Shown here piece by piece: positions 45,827 through 64,000 of a stretch of 64,000 nucleotides of DNA (position 1 is the first letter of the stretch; every line of letters begins with the position of its first letter). The stretch is from NCBI RefSeq assembly GCF_000204055.1, contig NW_006768781.1:881554-945553 (forward strand), given 5' to 3'. The notes below the pieces were generated by a model. It saw only the letters and a list, made by a program, of their open reading frames with translations. It did not search any database and was not told where the DNA came from. A program made the position numbers and the translations under genes. The DNA is from Melampsora larici-populina 98AG31 (Eukaryota > Basidiomycota > Pucciniomycetes > Pucciniales > Melampsoraceae).

Positions 45827-47474
45827 ATTTTTACCTTCGAGCTGCTGGTCACATTCTTTCGAGTACACTAGGTACTTCTGATTGAATTTGTTCTCGTTAC
45901 TCATGGTTCTGCAGCGGCGCGAGATGATTACCATTGTAAGCAACCTTGCTGTTAGAATCACCATTGTATGTTTCTGCCCGTGCGATCGGTCTCATGGATC
46001 TGATCCTTACTTTCCAATTTATGTAGTGATCGAAATCATCCCACTCACATTGAGAGACGGCCTTTTACAGCCTTTTGCTATACGTGACAGCGCCTAAAGC
46101 ACCACTGGCGCGTGAGGCGCGTCCTTTTGCGAGGAAAAATGAGCTTTTTTTACAGCAATAGTTAAACCTGACTCCCTCTGGATTCCAAGTGCCAGGATCA
46201 CTAACAGCACTGGTACATCAAACTGGACTTAGAGGAACATTTGACATTCAATGTCAAAAAGGGCAGATTGAAGATAGGCGAATCAGTCTTTTTATGTTGA
46301 GCAATTTGTACCATGCTTTTTCTGAGCGCTGGACATCTTATTGACCAGATCAACGGGGGACATGGACCTTGCACAGTCATAAAAAACACAAGGAACTATT
46401 TAATTCTTTCTTATCGGTTGAAATTTTTTAGGTCCTCCTGACTCCCTGCCCCCCTCCCTTGTTGCCTTCCGATTCATTGTTTTACTTTCATGCTGGATTT
46501 ATCTTATTTTCCCAATTTTTCTGAAGAAATTGTTTGTTTTTCAGGTTTTTTTGTTTACCATGCATCTTTAAACATGTGGTGCGGGTTTTTCCATACAATT
46601 ATTCGTTGTCGATTTTGCTTCAAAAACTTTTTTGAGTATATCTTTGACTATGATTGTTATGTTCTGTTGTTTAGATTTTTGTGGGTATTAAGCCGCTATC
46701 CACCTCGCAGGGTGTTTTCAAAATTGCTCACAACAATAAAATTACCGTGTATCTTCGTCCCAACTTGCCAAGTGGCATTCACACCAAACACACTTGTTCA
46801 GTCTTTTTTGGTAGATGCAAGTGATCATATTTGAACTCGTTTCGGGGGTCTCGCATGGGTTTTTAGGCGTCGAGTATCCTTGAGCGGTGTGTTGGGACGT
46901 CTTGAGAATTCTGCTCGGCTTGGACCCCCTTTGCGGGAATCGAGGGAGTGATCTTCTCATGTGTAGTGTTCCCACTTCTCTTACACCGGGACAGAGCAAC
47001 GTGGACGTGGTTTGTTGACAAATTATAATTGTACAATAGCAGGGGCTGACTTCCGCACGCGTTACAGTCTTACTCCATCCACACGCCAATCTAAATGTAT
47101 CCACTTATATATATTTCATCAATTTTGTTCTCCTACTTGTATATCTTCTCGAATCCTCGGGGGGTCTGAGCTTTCTATTGCAGCCAGCTCTATAGCATCC
47201 TGGTCGAAAGGCTCTCGATGGCAAGCCGCAATAATGTCGACATATGAAAATCGCAATTATGCGATGGGCTTGAAAGTGCACGGTGTGAAAATGGCATCAC
47301 GTTTGGAGCAGTGATCAAGGAGAATCCTATAGTCTCACCAATCGGTGCTTGCCTCTGGTTTAGCTGGTCACTTGTCAAGTCGCGCTCCTGAGTCTTATCC
47401 CTTCGTAGCAGGGGCACGGGAAGATTTATCTTGGTTGGCTTTCTTAAGGACTCGTAACGTCTGTTATATATATA
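45827..47474. other. Intergenic, upstream of PDC copy 2
   Basis: AT-rich sequence with polypyrimidine tracts and no supported gene. The last about 450 bp are homologous to the region upstream of PDC copy 3, including the block listed at 47040-47063. Confidence 0.45.
47040..47063 (+). promoter_or_regulatory. Conserved upstream block of PDC copy 2
   Basis: A 24-bp block containing GGGGCTGACTTCCGCACGCG is identical to 57042-57065 upstream of PDC copy 3, while much of the surrounding DNA has diverged. It lies about 600 bp before the first coding exon. It could be a shared regulatory site retained after duplication; this is inference. Confidence 0.45.
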
Positions 47475-50517
<3,043 letters not shown>

Positions 50518-53500
50518 CATCAGCTCTGAAGGAATGGAACGTTAAAAAATTGTGGCTTGTATGCCATGATGTTGGCATACTATTACTATGTCCCAGGCTA
50601 TGATTCATCTCAATAGTCTTTATGTGATGTTTATAAGTTTGTACCGAGGGGTTTTGTGCTGATATCTCAACTGTGATTTAATTGTGAAAACCCATGCAAT
50701 TTTTCAATAATTCATGGTACAGTGTCACACAACACTCTTATACACTATCCTCTACCTTTCAATGAAAACAAAAACAATGAAACACAAAACCCCATACAGC
50801 CCATGTTGTTCTTTAAATTCAACCATCCAAGCCCTCTACTAATCTTTGATACCAATTCATCTCACAGAATTTCACTCAAAGGCTGATACACTAACAAAAA
50901 TTCTGTTCTAGGAGCAAGCCTTCCTTTTCCTGCTTGGTTTTCAGCCAGGCTACTGATATACCAACTCATACAGCCTTGCCTTGACCCGCCTGATTGAGAA
51001 TAAGGAGCGAAGTGAATTGTGTGTCCACCCTTAATCTTAAATTCACCAAGCTTACAGATTCTTACATTCCAAATCAAAGTAGAAAATTTCAGTTTTCATC
51101 TACTCTTCAATCACCACAATTTGTGTACTGGCTTCTTAGGGCACTCAAGACTGATCTTGTATCTGATTCCTTTGGAGTCAGGTTAGCATTTTCACTTCTT
51201 TTATTATTTCTCATCAGTTCTTTCATACTTGATTATATGCGTATAGTTCTGTTAGGAGAACCCATGACTGATTTTGTACTCATTCCTTTGGAGCCAGATT
51301 ATAGCAATCATAAACCACATGCACTTTGGTTCTAGAATTACAAAGTCCCTTGTGCCATCAGACACTCAGTTCCCTCAGTGACATGCATTTGTAGTGAGGA
51401 CATATCTAAGTCCTTTTCACCCCCAAGAAATGCCAATAATTCATGATTTGACCATACAGATCATGGGATGATGGTCCATGGTCTCAAAGGCACAAAATTA
51501 CCCAAACATCCATGAGAGTGGGAAATGGGGATAGGAAGGTGAATGTAAGCTTGCATGGAGGATACAGTAGAGTCAAGCCTGGATGTGTGGTATCTTTTTG
51601 GAGTTTTGAATGTGTGGACAGAATAGTAAAAGAAATTTTTCAATTTTTCAAGATACAATCTCCAACAAAACTGTCAAAGAGAAGCCCTTACCAGCTTAAA
51701 AGTATCTGGTTCCACCTTTGAGACCCACTCACCAACATGGGCATTGAAGACTCAGAAGGGTACCAAATTAACTCCTGATCCAGTCTGCTGGATACAATCA
51801 GGTTGGGACCCCAAAAGCACAACTAGTAGACTAACACCTGTATAAGGGTGTGAAAAAGAGGGAATTCCTAAATGTAACTCTACATACACATGTCTCCACA
51901 GATGCAGCACACACCCCACAATATGGTCAACTGATGAGGTTGTGTTACTTCCTAAATTAAAATAATTGAATAACTGGGCTGGCAATATTTGAAGATCAAG
52001 AAAGCCTTGGATCATCTCCTTGGAGACACAAGCAGTTCAAGGGAGTCTATATCCAAGGATGACTCATAGTTTACAATCTAAGGTATCTCTGGTGGTGGTG
52101 CATGCATAACACATGAGCTGCATTACACGCTTCACTGCATGAGAGCTGTAGATCAAGATGTTAGGTAATGTCAAGCTACATACTACATAGTACAGATAGG
52201 GCAGGCCCCTGGAGAGTGCTGAGAGATAATACTGACATAACGTTGGTTTTGGATTGTTGACATGCAAATATATCCATACTATCTCATTACACACTGCATT
52301 GGTACCAACTACTCTAGCATATTTCAAATCAACTCACTTGCATTATCAAATTAACATCATGCTTGTAAATAAATCCATTCTTGTATCTTCCATATATAAA
52401 CTAATATTCTCCAGAGCCTCTTGTTGTTTAAACTTTTACCTTGTTTCATTCTTCTCTCAAACACCATTCTTTGTGCCACACTCCAATCTTCTCTTACTCA
52501 TATCATACTTAGAGTGCCGACAAGCTTTGTGTGTCATTCATCATCTTGTGTGCCTCCCACCCTGAAGGAGTGGCACAATGAACCTTTGAAGTTGCTGTAT
52601 TCTTGGAAAGCTGTATCCTGCTGATCCATGGGTATAGCTGACAAGAGGATTATTGTCAATGAATGACTTAAGGCCATTCAGCATTGGGCAATGTGAGTAT
52701 TTTGATTTTATGTAAATTCATGTTTAATCCAATCAAGTGGAGGCTGATATTGCATGTTTTGTTGAATTTGCAGGCAAGGCATCTGATTGGTCTCAGTTTC
52801 ATGCTTGACAGAGTACTCTTGTTACTCTTTGCAGTTGGATTGGATGGAGGAGGTACTATTGTATAAATATGAGGAAGAATCATATTCAGGAGGACTTTTA
52901 TCAGATGTATCCTACAGGTTTCTGTATCTACTAACCACCTCTATGTACATTGAACAAATCAAACGTTGAGTCCCCATTATTCTCATGTGGCTTGCTGGTC
53001 TCAAATCTGGTGACTAGAAGGCACATTTCAAGCCTCTATTGCAAACAATCCAAAAAACTTCTAAGTCTGACAAAGAGAAGAGATTATTATGCAAATAAGT
53101 AGTAGATTTTTCATTAGCACAAAGAAATAGAGTTCTAGAGGAGTACATGGAGATCTTCAATGTCAACCAAGCTGAAGCTATGTCTAGATTACATGGCTTT
53201 GAACAGCACTATAAACAGGCTTCTATATATCTGAAAAGGTTTGAAAAGTCATGGCCCACCTTTCCTAAATCCAAAAATGGCTAGATTGGTGGGGCACAGC
53301 AGATATTCAAGCCATGCTCTTCCAAGCGTGGAAGCAAAAGTCTCACAAAAATCCTCGATTGGAGAACAAGGACAACAACAAGGACAACAAAAATGGTGGT
53401 ACCCTTCAACTGCAACTTTGAAATGATGTGCCTTCAACAAAAAATGTGCATTAGTGAAAGCATCATGTGTGGAATGTGCTTTGGTAGATTTTCTATGGAA

Positions 53501-54654
53501 CTTTATTGCCTTTTGCAATGTGAATATCAATTATTTTTGGTTTTTATTCACCAGTGCAAATGAATGTCAGCTCATAACCCACGGTGCTGATACCAGTATT
53601 GGTACAACTCTTAGTTTTGGTTCAAAGCTTGGATGGTATCATAAGGAAGTAGGGAGAAGAATTCCCATCACCTACAGAAATTTGCAAAAGAACTGGGAAG
53701 AGGTTATTGCAACTGTGGAAATGCCTAAGCCAACAAAACATAGATATGGCCTTGATTATGGACGGGATCCCAGCACAAGTAATGTGGTCATCAATTTATA
53801 GGAACACTCAAGAAAAATTCAAACAATTATTAAATCATTAGTCAATTTGAGGTTTTTGGTGCAAGATTTGTATTTTTTCCGTTTTTTCTTTTTTGTTATA
53901 GTGTTTTGGTTTCTTTGTCACTTATTATTACATATGTCATCTATGAACTGCAAGATTTACATTAAATTTATTGAATTCTATTCAAAAGATTGTATTCAAG
54001 AACAAAAGAATAAATTAAAATATATATAAAAATTGAAATTGTGTGTAAATCAAGTTGAAGAATGGTTTTTAGAGTATGGATATTTAATTTGATGGTTCAA
54101 TAAGGTTATAATATTGAAGGGGGGTCAGCATATTTGTCACCACAGATTTTGATCACAAGAATTGATCAGTGAAGAGTGAAGTTATTAAGGAACAAAGGAA
54201 ATTCAAGGATGGTAATCAAGCTGGGTATTACAGGTATGAATCATATGTATTGGTCTGATTGATAGGAATGAAGGGTTGCCAAGAGTTTTAGAAGGTTCTG
54301 TAGATTTATTCATAAGAATATGTTGATCTACAATGATGTCATAGCAAAAGGAAGTGAACAGGTGTCAAAAATGTTGAAATTGGAGGTTTCCAGCTAATCA
54401 CATATGTTAAATCTTGTCAGATCAAGATGAGTGAGGGTTCAATCATCGTGAAATGTTCCATTTCATGGTGTAAAATGTTTAAATAATTAGTAACGGAGGT
54501 GTGGTGAAAATTTTACAAGGCATCAAAGAAAATGGAGTGAACTTTGGATTTTGAGCTTACACACATGTAACAGCATTTACAACCCAAAAAGCTTATTTTG
54601 TCAATCTTTACAGCTCAACTATTCATTCATCACACATCATAACTAGTTCATGTG

Positions 54655-55038
54655 TAAGGCTTGGACCCGGCACCAGGACCACCTGAGAGGGCCCGGGTTG
54701 GGCTCAGGCTCGGGCTTTTCCGGCCTTGAATATTTCCTCTTGGGCCTCAGAGCGGTGTGCTCTTGGGCCAGCCAAAAGCGCTAAAATGCAGGGTTTGGTG
54801 GGTTTGGTGGCGATTTAAGATGATTACAGAGGCTCAGAAAGTGGAAAAGGGACCCATAGAGGGAAAAGAAGGGCTTTCAATGGCCGCATTGGCAAATTTA
54901 ATGCGGCTAAAATCACCAATCTCCTTGTTGCTATGGCCCACAAGCAATTTTTTAATATATTTGGGCTGGGCAGCAAAAAAAAGAGGGCCTGAGTTGGCTT
55001 GGATTCTGGAGGCCGGGTCGGGCTGGGTCCAAGCCTTA
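54655..55038. mobile_element. GC-rich MITE, about 384 bp
   Basis: Left TAAGGCTTGGACCCGGC and right (complement) TAAGGCTTGGACCCAGC are inverted ends around a GC-rich body (CCCGGGTTGGGCTC and others) set in AT-rich DNA. TA may be the target duplication. The open frame inside (54757-55047) is a by-product of the GC-rich sequence. Confidence 0.6.
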
Positions 55039-55989
55039 GTCATGTGACATCATAGATTGATTGGAATCACAGGATCTTCAAAACTAGCCATAGTAATCAC
55101 AAATTGAACCACTTCATAAAAAACTCAAAATCTTAAGAATGGTTTTTAAGGGTGAATATTAGGAAAAAATCACCTGTACTGATCATAAGACAATCTATAG
55201 AATAATCTAATGGCATAAATCACATGCTTCACAGCATTAATGACATCATACAACAGTAATTTATTAATCATAAGATTGCATCAGAGGGGTTTTGTGGGGG
55301 GTTTTCAGTGGGTTTTGAGAATTGTTGACCGTGGTGGAAGGTTGTAAGAAAGATATTGATTGTGAATAGTGTTTTGGGGGGGCTTTTCCCCCCTTTTCTG
55401 CATCTTATAATAGATTTGTAGTGTCATTCACCATGATCAACTTACCACATTTGTACAAGCTCCACTTAAATCTGCTCTTTCATAGTAAGCGGAAATTTAC
55501 TTTACATGTCTTAAAGGCTACAGGTCTAGTCTGGAATACCACTAACAACAAGTATTACTTATAATTGACTCATTTTATCCCTTTTTTGCTTTAAAAACTG
55601 GGAATAATACATGTAAAGTATTGAGAAACATTTCTCTGGTGCTCTTATCAGTTTCTCTGTTATCACAAAGCGGTCAGCAAGCACCCTTGTGCTGATTTCT
55701 TTGAGGAAGGCAGTCTTAGACAACTTCTTCTGGTTATGTACTTGTAGATTTACCCTGCTTATGTGTTGTAAAGCTCTGGTTGAGCTTTAAATACTACACC
55801 AATGCACTCCTAGGAGTTGGCCAAAAGCACAAGGGACTAGGTTTCCCAACGGGCTCTCAAAACCTCATTTGGCATCTTGTGACGATGTACTGATTGTACT
55901 CCAAAAGGTACAACAATTGGCACAAAAAACCACTGTTGGCAGTCTTCAAAACTCAAATCCCTTCCAGCACTTTATGGACCTCTTTGGAG

Positions 55990-56788
55990 TAAACACCTCA
56001 AAGTCAATGGTACTTGATTTCACCACTTAATCATGTGCCATTTTAATGGGCAATTTTGGGCCAAACTCACCAAAGGAAACAAACTTGATTCTGTTTTGTT
56101 ATGAAGCCAGGGCATCTTTCACAGAGCCATTGAAGAAAAAGAGAATCACTACTTCATCTTTGACAAAATGCCTTCTGTGGATGCCTTCTTCAAAGATTTT
56201 CTGGCTGATGATTGACCCATTAGACCTCTATTTGCAATTTCACTGTGCAAGACAGTCACTTGCTTGAGAAACATCAAAGAACATCATTGTTCCTGTAATG
56301 ATTCACTAGCAGTTTTACATGTATACTCAAAGACATCTAATAACAGTGAAATTGCAGATGCAGATATTTTGATAGGAAAATGGACAACCGCTCCCCTAAG
56401 TGAAACAGCTGTTTACCAAAAGTGCCATCCAGAGTCTATCCAGGGATCTGCTGATCCAGACAGATACTTGGCAAACATCAAGGGTAATTTCATGTTGGAG
56501 CTTCCTATTGACTTAAATTCTGCCCCTTTGCATTTATATTTCCATCTAGATGATGTTGTTGAATGGCCAGCCCCATTTAATTTTGGTGAACTTGAATACA
56601 AGATATGGGGATTATGGCAAGGGGTTCATTATTTGTGTTGTGGTGCATGCATTCAAGGTGTTATGGGAGTGTGGCACTACAACAAGCTGGATAACAGTGA
56701 TTTTGCTCAACTGATTGAGCACAACTTGATGGCTGTATCCCAAATACCTGGTGGGTTTGTTACACAAGAATACCCTTCCAGGACATGA
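55990..56788 (+). pseudogene. Degenerate ORF of unknown, probably transposon-derived, family
   Basis: One frame reads FWAKLTKGNKLDSVLL, a stop, FHRAIEEKENHYFIFDKMPS, FFKDFLADD, a stop, then an open 180-codon stretch with HLDDVVEWPAPFNFGELEYK and HYLCCGACIQGVMGVWHYNK to TGA at 56786-56788. Two in-frame stops and the lack of a start argue for decay. I do not recognise the family. The long similar-frame remnant suggests it was a protein of at least 260 residues. Confidence 0.4.
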
Positions 56789-57041
56789 TACAACAAACAG
56801 CAAATGTGATTCAACAATTCATGAAGAACTTTCCAACCAAAACCTTCACCATACCTTTCAGCATTCCAACAAAAAAAATGCCCTTCTGCTCGCTCAAAAA
56901 ACACGAGCACGCTACACTCCAATGGCTCTCTCTCGGTGCTCGTGCTTCAATTGTTTGAAACCGACTAAGAAGCCCCTTTAAATCGCTTGCGATGGGACAT
57001 AGCACCGTAAATGTTCCTTGAGGAATTACATACAATAGCGC

Positions 57042-57065
57042 CAGGGGCTGACTTCCGCACGCGTT
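57042..57065 (+). promoter_or_regulatory. Conserved upstream block of PDC copy 3
   Basis: Identical to 47040-47063 (contains GGGGCTGACTTCCGCACGCG), about 730 bp before ATG 57771. Adjacent sequence (CAATAGC before it, similar blocks to about 57300) is also related to the copy 2 upstream region, so the duplication included the promoter. Confidence 0.45.
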
Positions 57066-57770
57066 GCAGTTTCGCCTCACCTGAATGTTAAGAGCTTCAT
57101 AATACACCAGGCCAGAGATCATGCTGGCCTAGCAGAAGGGTCACTCTGCGAACAAATAATGTGAACGCCGCTAACATCTAAGTATAGGGAGGTATGGAGT
57201 CATGAACGGTGGTCTTGAAAGCGGAGCGGTATCACATTTGGCGCCTACCGTTGAGGAGAATGCTATATTTCCAGATCGCGTTTCTCAAGTCTCACCCTTC
57301 ATACCGGGGTAAGGGAGGAGGGATGTATATTGGTTGGCCACCCTTTACATTTGACTCACTGACGCCCCTTGCTCAACCTATACTTCACAACTTTGTAAAC
57401 TGTCATATTCGTTGGAGGTTGTGTACAAGTGGAGGGTCGCTCTATATTGCACCTGACTGTAGTTGATAGACTATCTTGTAGGCTGATTTTAGTCACCAAA
57501 TGACGAGGGCCAATGTACGCCTTACATAGCTCATTTCCTTTGATGCTCGATTGAGAATCTAAGAAGGGGCTGTTTGCCATTCTCAGTGCTGGGGATATAT
57601 AACATCTTGAGTTCAAGGATCACCTGCAAGTCAACTTCATATCGCCCTAGAAGTTTCTATCGTCCGTCCAAGATATTATCAAATCATTCCCTCAAAACTT
57701 CAAACTACTCATCCTTCAATCATTTCATTCGATTACTTTTACCCACTTGAACTGTATACCACATTTCAGT

Positions 57771-60594
<2,824 letters not shown>

Positions 60595-62685
60595 AACTCG
60601 GCTGGGAAACCAGGAGCCCATACTGGACCCATCTATATCTTGTCCCTTCACACTTGCTCTTACTCTTTTAAACTATTCCTCTCTCAAGCTTTGAGTATTG
60701 AGCATCCTTGAAGTCGCGGCAGTGTTCTCCCCAAAATCAACCGCAAGGGCGCAAAAGTCCTCACATCAGACTGTCCTGATTGATCCATTGGTATCTCACA
60801 TTTCTTGACAAGGTTTTTGACACAAATCGAAATATACTCCAAAATCTTGTTAAAATGAAATTGGTGAAATATATTCCAAACTTGTTAAAATGGAATTTAT
60901 GACAAAGACCCAATAAATCCAGGAAAATTCTTGTGAGGAAGTCAGGCAAGATTTCCCCCCCAAACATATGGTTCACATAAAGGGATGAGGAAGTCAAACC
61001 ATCCTCAGATAATTTAGCTCATGCTTGAAAAAAAATCAAATTGAAATTCCAGGAAAACATCTAAAGTTACAACAACATCCCAAAGCCTTAAACCCGAGAT
61101 GCAGGGGCTGATGCTTTCAAAACCCATGAGTATACTCGAGGTTCTGAAGAAATTTACTTCATCAAAACTATAAGTGCCTAAAATCACAACCGTACCTGAG
61201 ATTCCGATTAACCTTGGGAAGAGGGGATGAATATCAGGCTTGTGTTTGTGGTATGGGTCTGCTAACGGTACCAGACTAACAATTATAATTCATATGCCAG
61301 TAAAGGCTCAGTTGTGATCTATGGGGCCTTGAACTTTGTGGCAAGTCAAAAATTACTAAGTGGGTTCAGTCATGAGCCCGGTATGCTCTTCTAAGGCGTA
61401 GTCATCTAGTAAAGTTCCTTTTGAGCTCCAATGAAGTTCCACTCATGAAAAACTGCTAACTTGGTTCCTGGCTTGACCCATAGCTGTAAACAGCCTCAAG
61501 TCACATTAGCTTTCTATTCTATTAAAATCATTACACCACAGAAAGAAATGGGCAAAAATCATTAGACCTGTTCATATTTCATCAAGTATAATTCTATGAG
61601 AGCTTGAAAGGTACTTATCCAGATAACTAACCCTTATACATAGAAGTAGTTTGGGGTCCTGTTCATCCCTAGTAAATGTGGCAGCCAATTGAACTTTAGA
61701 ATACCTTCTTCAGTGTATCACTTTTAAAAGAATTAAGAGTGGATCTGTCCTATCTGGAGATTCAAGATTCATTAAAAAAAGGTTTGTGAGAATTTTCACA
61801 CTTTCACAATTAAGTTCTATGAACTTTGACAATTGGGCCCCATGTTAATGTTCAATTGATGATGGAAAGGTATGGACATGTATCATTTAAGCTCCTATGT
61901 ATGAAAACTCATAAGTTTTTGTCTTTCATAAAAACAACCAAGATTTTGAGACATGCAACTAGGGCTTTAACCCCTTTCTTGACCTAGGCAGCAGGCTCAG
62001 ATCAGTAGGGTTTTCACTTCTTTGAAATTCGTTCCTTCCTTGAACACTTTTACAATTCCAACTCACACAAGATCTTTTCCAATCACACCTTTTCTGATGC
62101 TGATTCTCTATCACAGTGCAGAACTGTTTCATTTTGGATCTCTAGGTCATCTCAACTTGAGATGTATGTACAAGTCTTTCTAAGTTTGCTTTGATATAAC
62201 AGGTGATTCAGGGGTTCTAATCCACAGCATCTGGGTGAATTTGTATTTACTTGGAAGCTGTGCTAAATGTTACACAAGGCCGGAGATTACTGACTCGCCA
62301 AGGGCAAGGGCTTGAAGGATGGGGAGCCATGAAGTTAAAAGTGAGTCAAGAATCCGGCCGGTCTTTGCATGTCTCATCTCCATTCTCGAAAAGGGGTTTT
62401 GTACATACATAAAGCCATACGTAGGCAGGCTTACCTTAACCTAATGAGATGACATCATACTTGAATTCCCAGATCAAGATGATCAGCGCCCCATGGCGCC
62501 TTCTGAGATCCCAAAGTGCTTGATTGGGTAGACTGATGACTAATCCTTTTACATTGGGTTTCCTTTTATAAAACTTGGTCACTACAGTGCTTGTTTCTTT
62601 ACCTTTCGCATTATCAAAGAACTTACAACCTCAAGCTCAACCTCGAATCAACTTTTTCATCAAACCAACTTTAGTCGATCACATC
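60595..62685. other. Intergenic
   Basis: No gene is supported across 2.1 kb. The sequence is AT-rich with short remnants only. The 62.3-62.68 kb part should hold the promoter of the hydrolase gene. Confidence 0.45.
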
Positions 62686-64000
62686 ATGTCAACATCAACA
62701 TCAGAAGTAAGTCAAAGAACCTATTTTTCACTTGTATTCACATCTCGTTCATTCTAATAAATCAATTTCATCCTTCAGAACGAACCAAACTCAGAAGAAT
62801 TTCCAACAATCTTAGACCCAAAAACATGTTTACAAAAAGGGCGATGTGAAGTAGGAAACTCTCGAAGACTAAAACCATACAAAATCTATTACGAACTTCA
62901 TGGAAACTCATCAATCCAAGCTAAAAAGAAAATGATTTTTATAATGGGTTTAAACAATACGTTTTTTTCTTGGTCTAAACAAGTTGAACATTTTGGAAAA
63001 TTAGATGATCATGTGGTTTTAGTTTTTGATAATCGAGGTGTTGGAAATAGCGAGTAAGTTATGATTTGATTTCTTGATTTTTCAAACATAGATTTCTCTT
63101 ATTGATTTGGTTTTTCTTTTTGATTCCTCGTTTTGTAAGTGTTGGACCTGAAAGATTTTTTAAAACTTCTGGAATGGCTAAAGATGTGATTGATTTATTA
63201 GATTTTATTGGATGGAATCAGTCTAGATCGATTAATGTAATAGGAGTTTCAATGGGAGGTATGATTGCACAAGAATTAGTCAGTTCACTTGTCTAAAATC
63301 ACTTTTTGGTTTGGATCTCAATTTAAAGCTGAATCGATTTAAACTTCTTCAACGTCAATCTTTAATAGTGTTTACAAATTCCACAAAGAATCGTTTCAGT
63401 GGTCTTTACGAGTACTCAGGCAGGTGAATCAAACAGATTACCACCTGTGAGTTGCAATCCGTATATCTCTTTCTTTACCATCCGATTCAATCAAGCCATT
63501 AACCTTCTCATCATCAAACGAAGCTAACTCAAGATTTCTTAACTCTATAATTTTGTTTCATGAATCTCATATACGATTCTTTCAGTTAAGTACAACCTTT
63601 GGAATCCTACGAATGTTACTCAGTGGAGGTACACCAGAAGAAAGAATTGCCAGGCTAGTGACCAAACTTTTCCCAGCGGTTTGGCTCGATTCAACTGCTT
63701 CAGATGGAAGTGGAAAAACAAATCGTCAAGTCAAACAAGAAGAATTAGTTTCCAATTATTACAAACGACGTGAACAACCAACGGCCGGGATCATTGGTCA
63801 ATTATCTGCAGCTGCCACTCATCTATGTACACCTGAAGTGCTTGGTCGACTTGCCAAAAGTGTGGCACCGGCTAAGTTGGTTGTCTTATCTGGTGCATTA
63901 GATCAGGTTATAGATGTTAGTAAAAGTATCACACTTCATGAAAACCTTCCGGGTTCTGAATTGGTTGTGTTGAGGATGCAGGTCATGCTCTTGTCACAAG
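62686..64000 (+). CDS. Alpha/beta hydrolase-fold protein (partial, runs off window)
   Basis: Exons 62686-62706, 62779-63053, 63140-63263 (about), 63369-63446 and 63586 onward. The protein begins MSTSTSE, then YKIYYELHGNSS, IMGLNNTFFSWSKQ (oxyanion-loop region), VLVFDNRGVGNSD, SGMAKDVIDLLDFIGW and the nucleophile elbow GVSMGGMIAQEL. After a cap region it gives LVVLSGALDQVIDV with the acidic residue. This order is that of serine hydrolases of the alpha/beta-hydrolase fold (epoxide hydrolase/esterase-like). The substrate is unknown. Near 63973 the expected ELVVLEDAGHALVT, with the catalytic His, is only readable after a one-base frame change; the literal frame gives VVLRMQVMLLSQ. The 3' end lies beyond the window. 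Confidence 0.8.

Larger units (their letters stand above)
50518..57041. other. TE debris between PDC copies 2 and 3
   Basis: 6.5 kb without a confident gene. Protein-like but broken stretches occur at 52.7-53.8 kb (+; for example ITHGADTSIGTTLSFGSKLG and MPKPTKHRYGLDYGRD) and 55.9-56.8 kb (+, listed separately). They are probably decayed transposon ORFs, but I could not assign a superfamily. Confidence 0.45.

Overview
The window is nuclear DNA of a basidiomycete fungus, most likely a rust (Pucciniales). The reasons are AT-rich sequence, many short GT-AG introns with very small exons, fungal housekeeping genes (chitin synthase, ERB1, multi-exon pyruvate decarboxylase), several small secreted proteins, and a high load of PIF/Harbinger-type and MITE DNA transposons. 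The species call is inference. Exon boundaries were read by eye from splice consensus, frame continuity and family conservation.

Layout. 1-310: last exon of an ERB1/BOP1-like ribosome-biogenesis WD40 protein (+). 1936-3691: five-exon PI-PLC X-domain protein (+). 8490-4667: complete 16-exon chitin synthase (-), convergent with the PLC gene. 8.5-13 kb: mostly non-coding, with parts of a multi-pass membrane protein near 11 kb. 14853-13119: secreted protein with a hexapeptide minisatellite (-). 16.2-25.1 kb: a nested transposon complex. A degenerate PIF/Harbinger element (Myb-like ORF plus DDE transposase) is split by a 4.5-kb element with 41-bp terminal inverted repeats and an AAT target duplication. 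That inner element carries host-derived gene fragments, including a frameshifted RRP36. A foldback MITE sits inside a second inverted-repeat element at the right side. 27686-26568: secreted His/Gly-rich protein (-). 30001-31577: six-exon multi-pass membrane protein (+). 31.6-36.2 kb: TE-rich spacer. 41396-36186: 1,534-residue disordered RGG-type protein (-). 42.2-44.3 kb: two small secreted Cys-rich paralogues (+). 45.4-60.6 kb: three pyruvate decarboxylase copies (+): a relic, a copy without the usual ATG, and an intact 580-residue copy, separated by TE debris. 62686-end: alpha/beta hydrolase (+), cut by the window edge.

How it fits together. Cell-wall synthesis, ribosome biogenesis and fermentation genes are interleaved with fast-evolving secreted genes and transposons, as expected in compartments of plant-pathogen genomes that also hold effector genes. 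The most notable structures are the gene-carrying TIR element that interrupts the Harbinger transposase (removing it restores the conserved GSIDGMHW stretch), the pair of secreted proteins with the same cysteine spacing and intron position, and the pyruvate decarboxylase duplication series, which includes a copy that lost its start codon and gained an in-frame 24-bp repeat.
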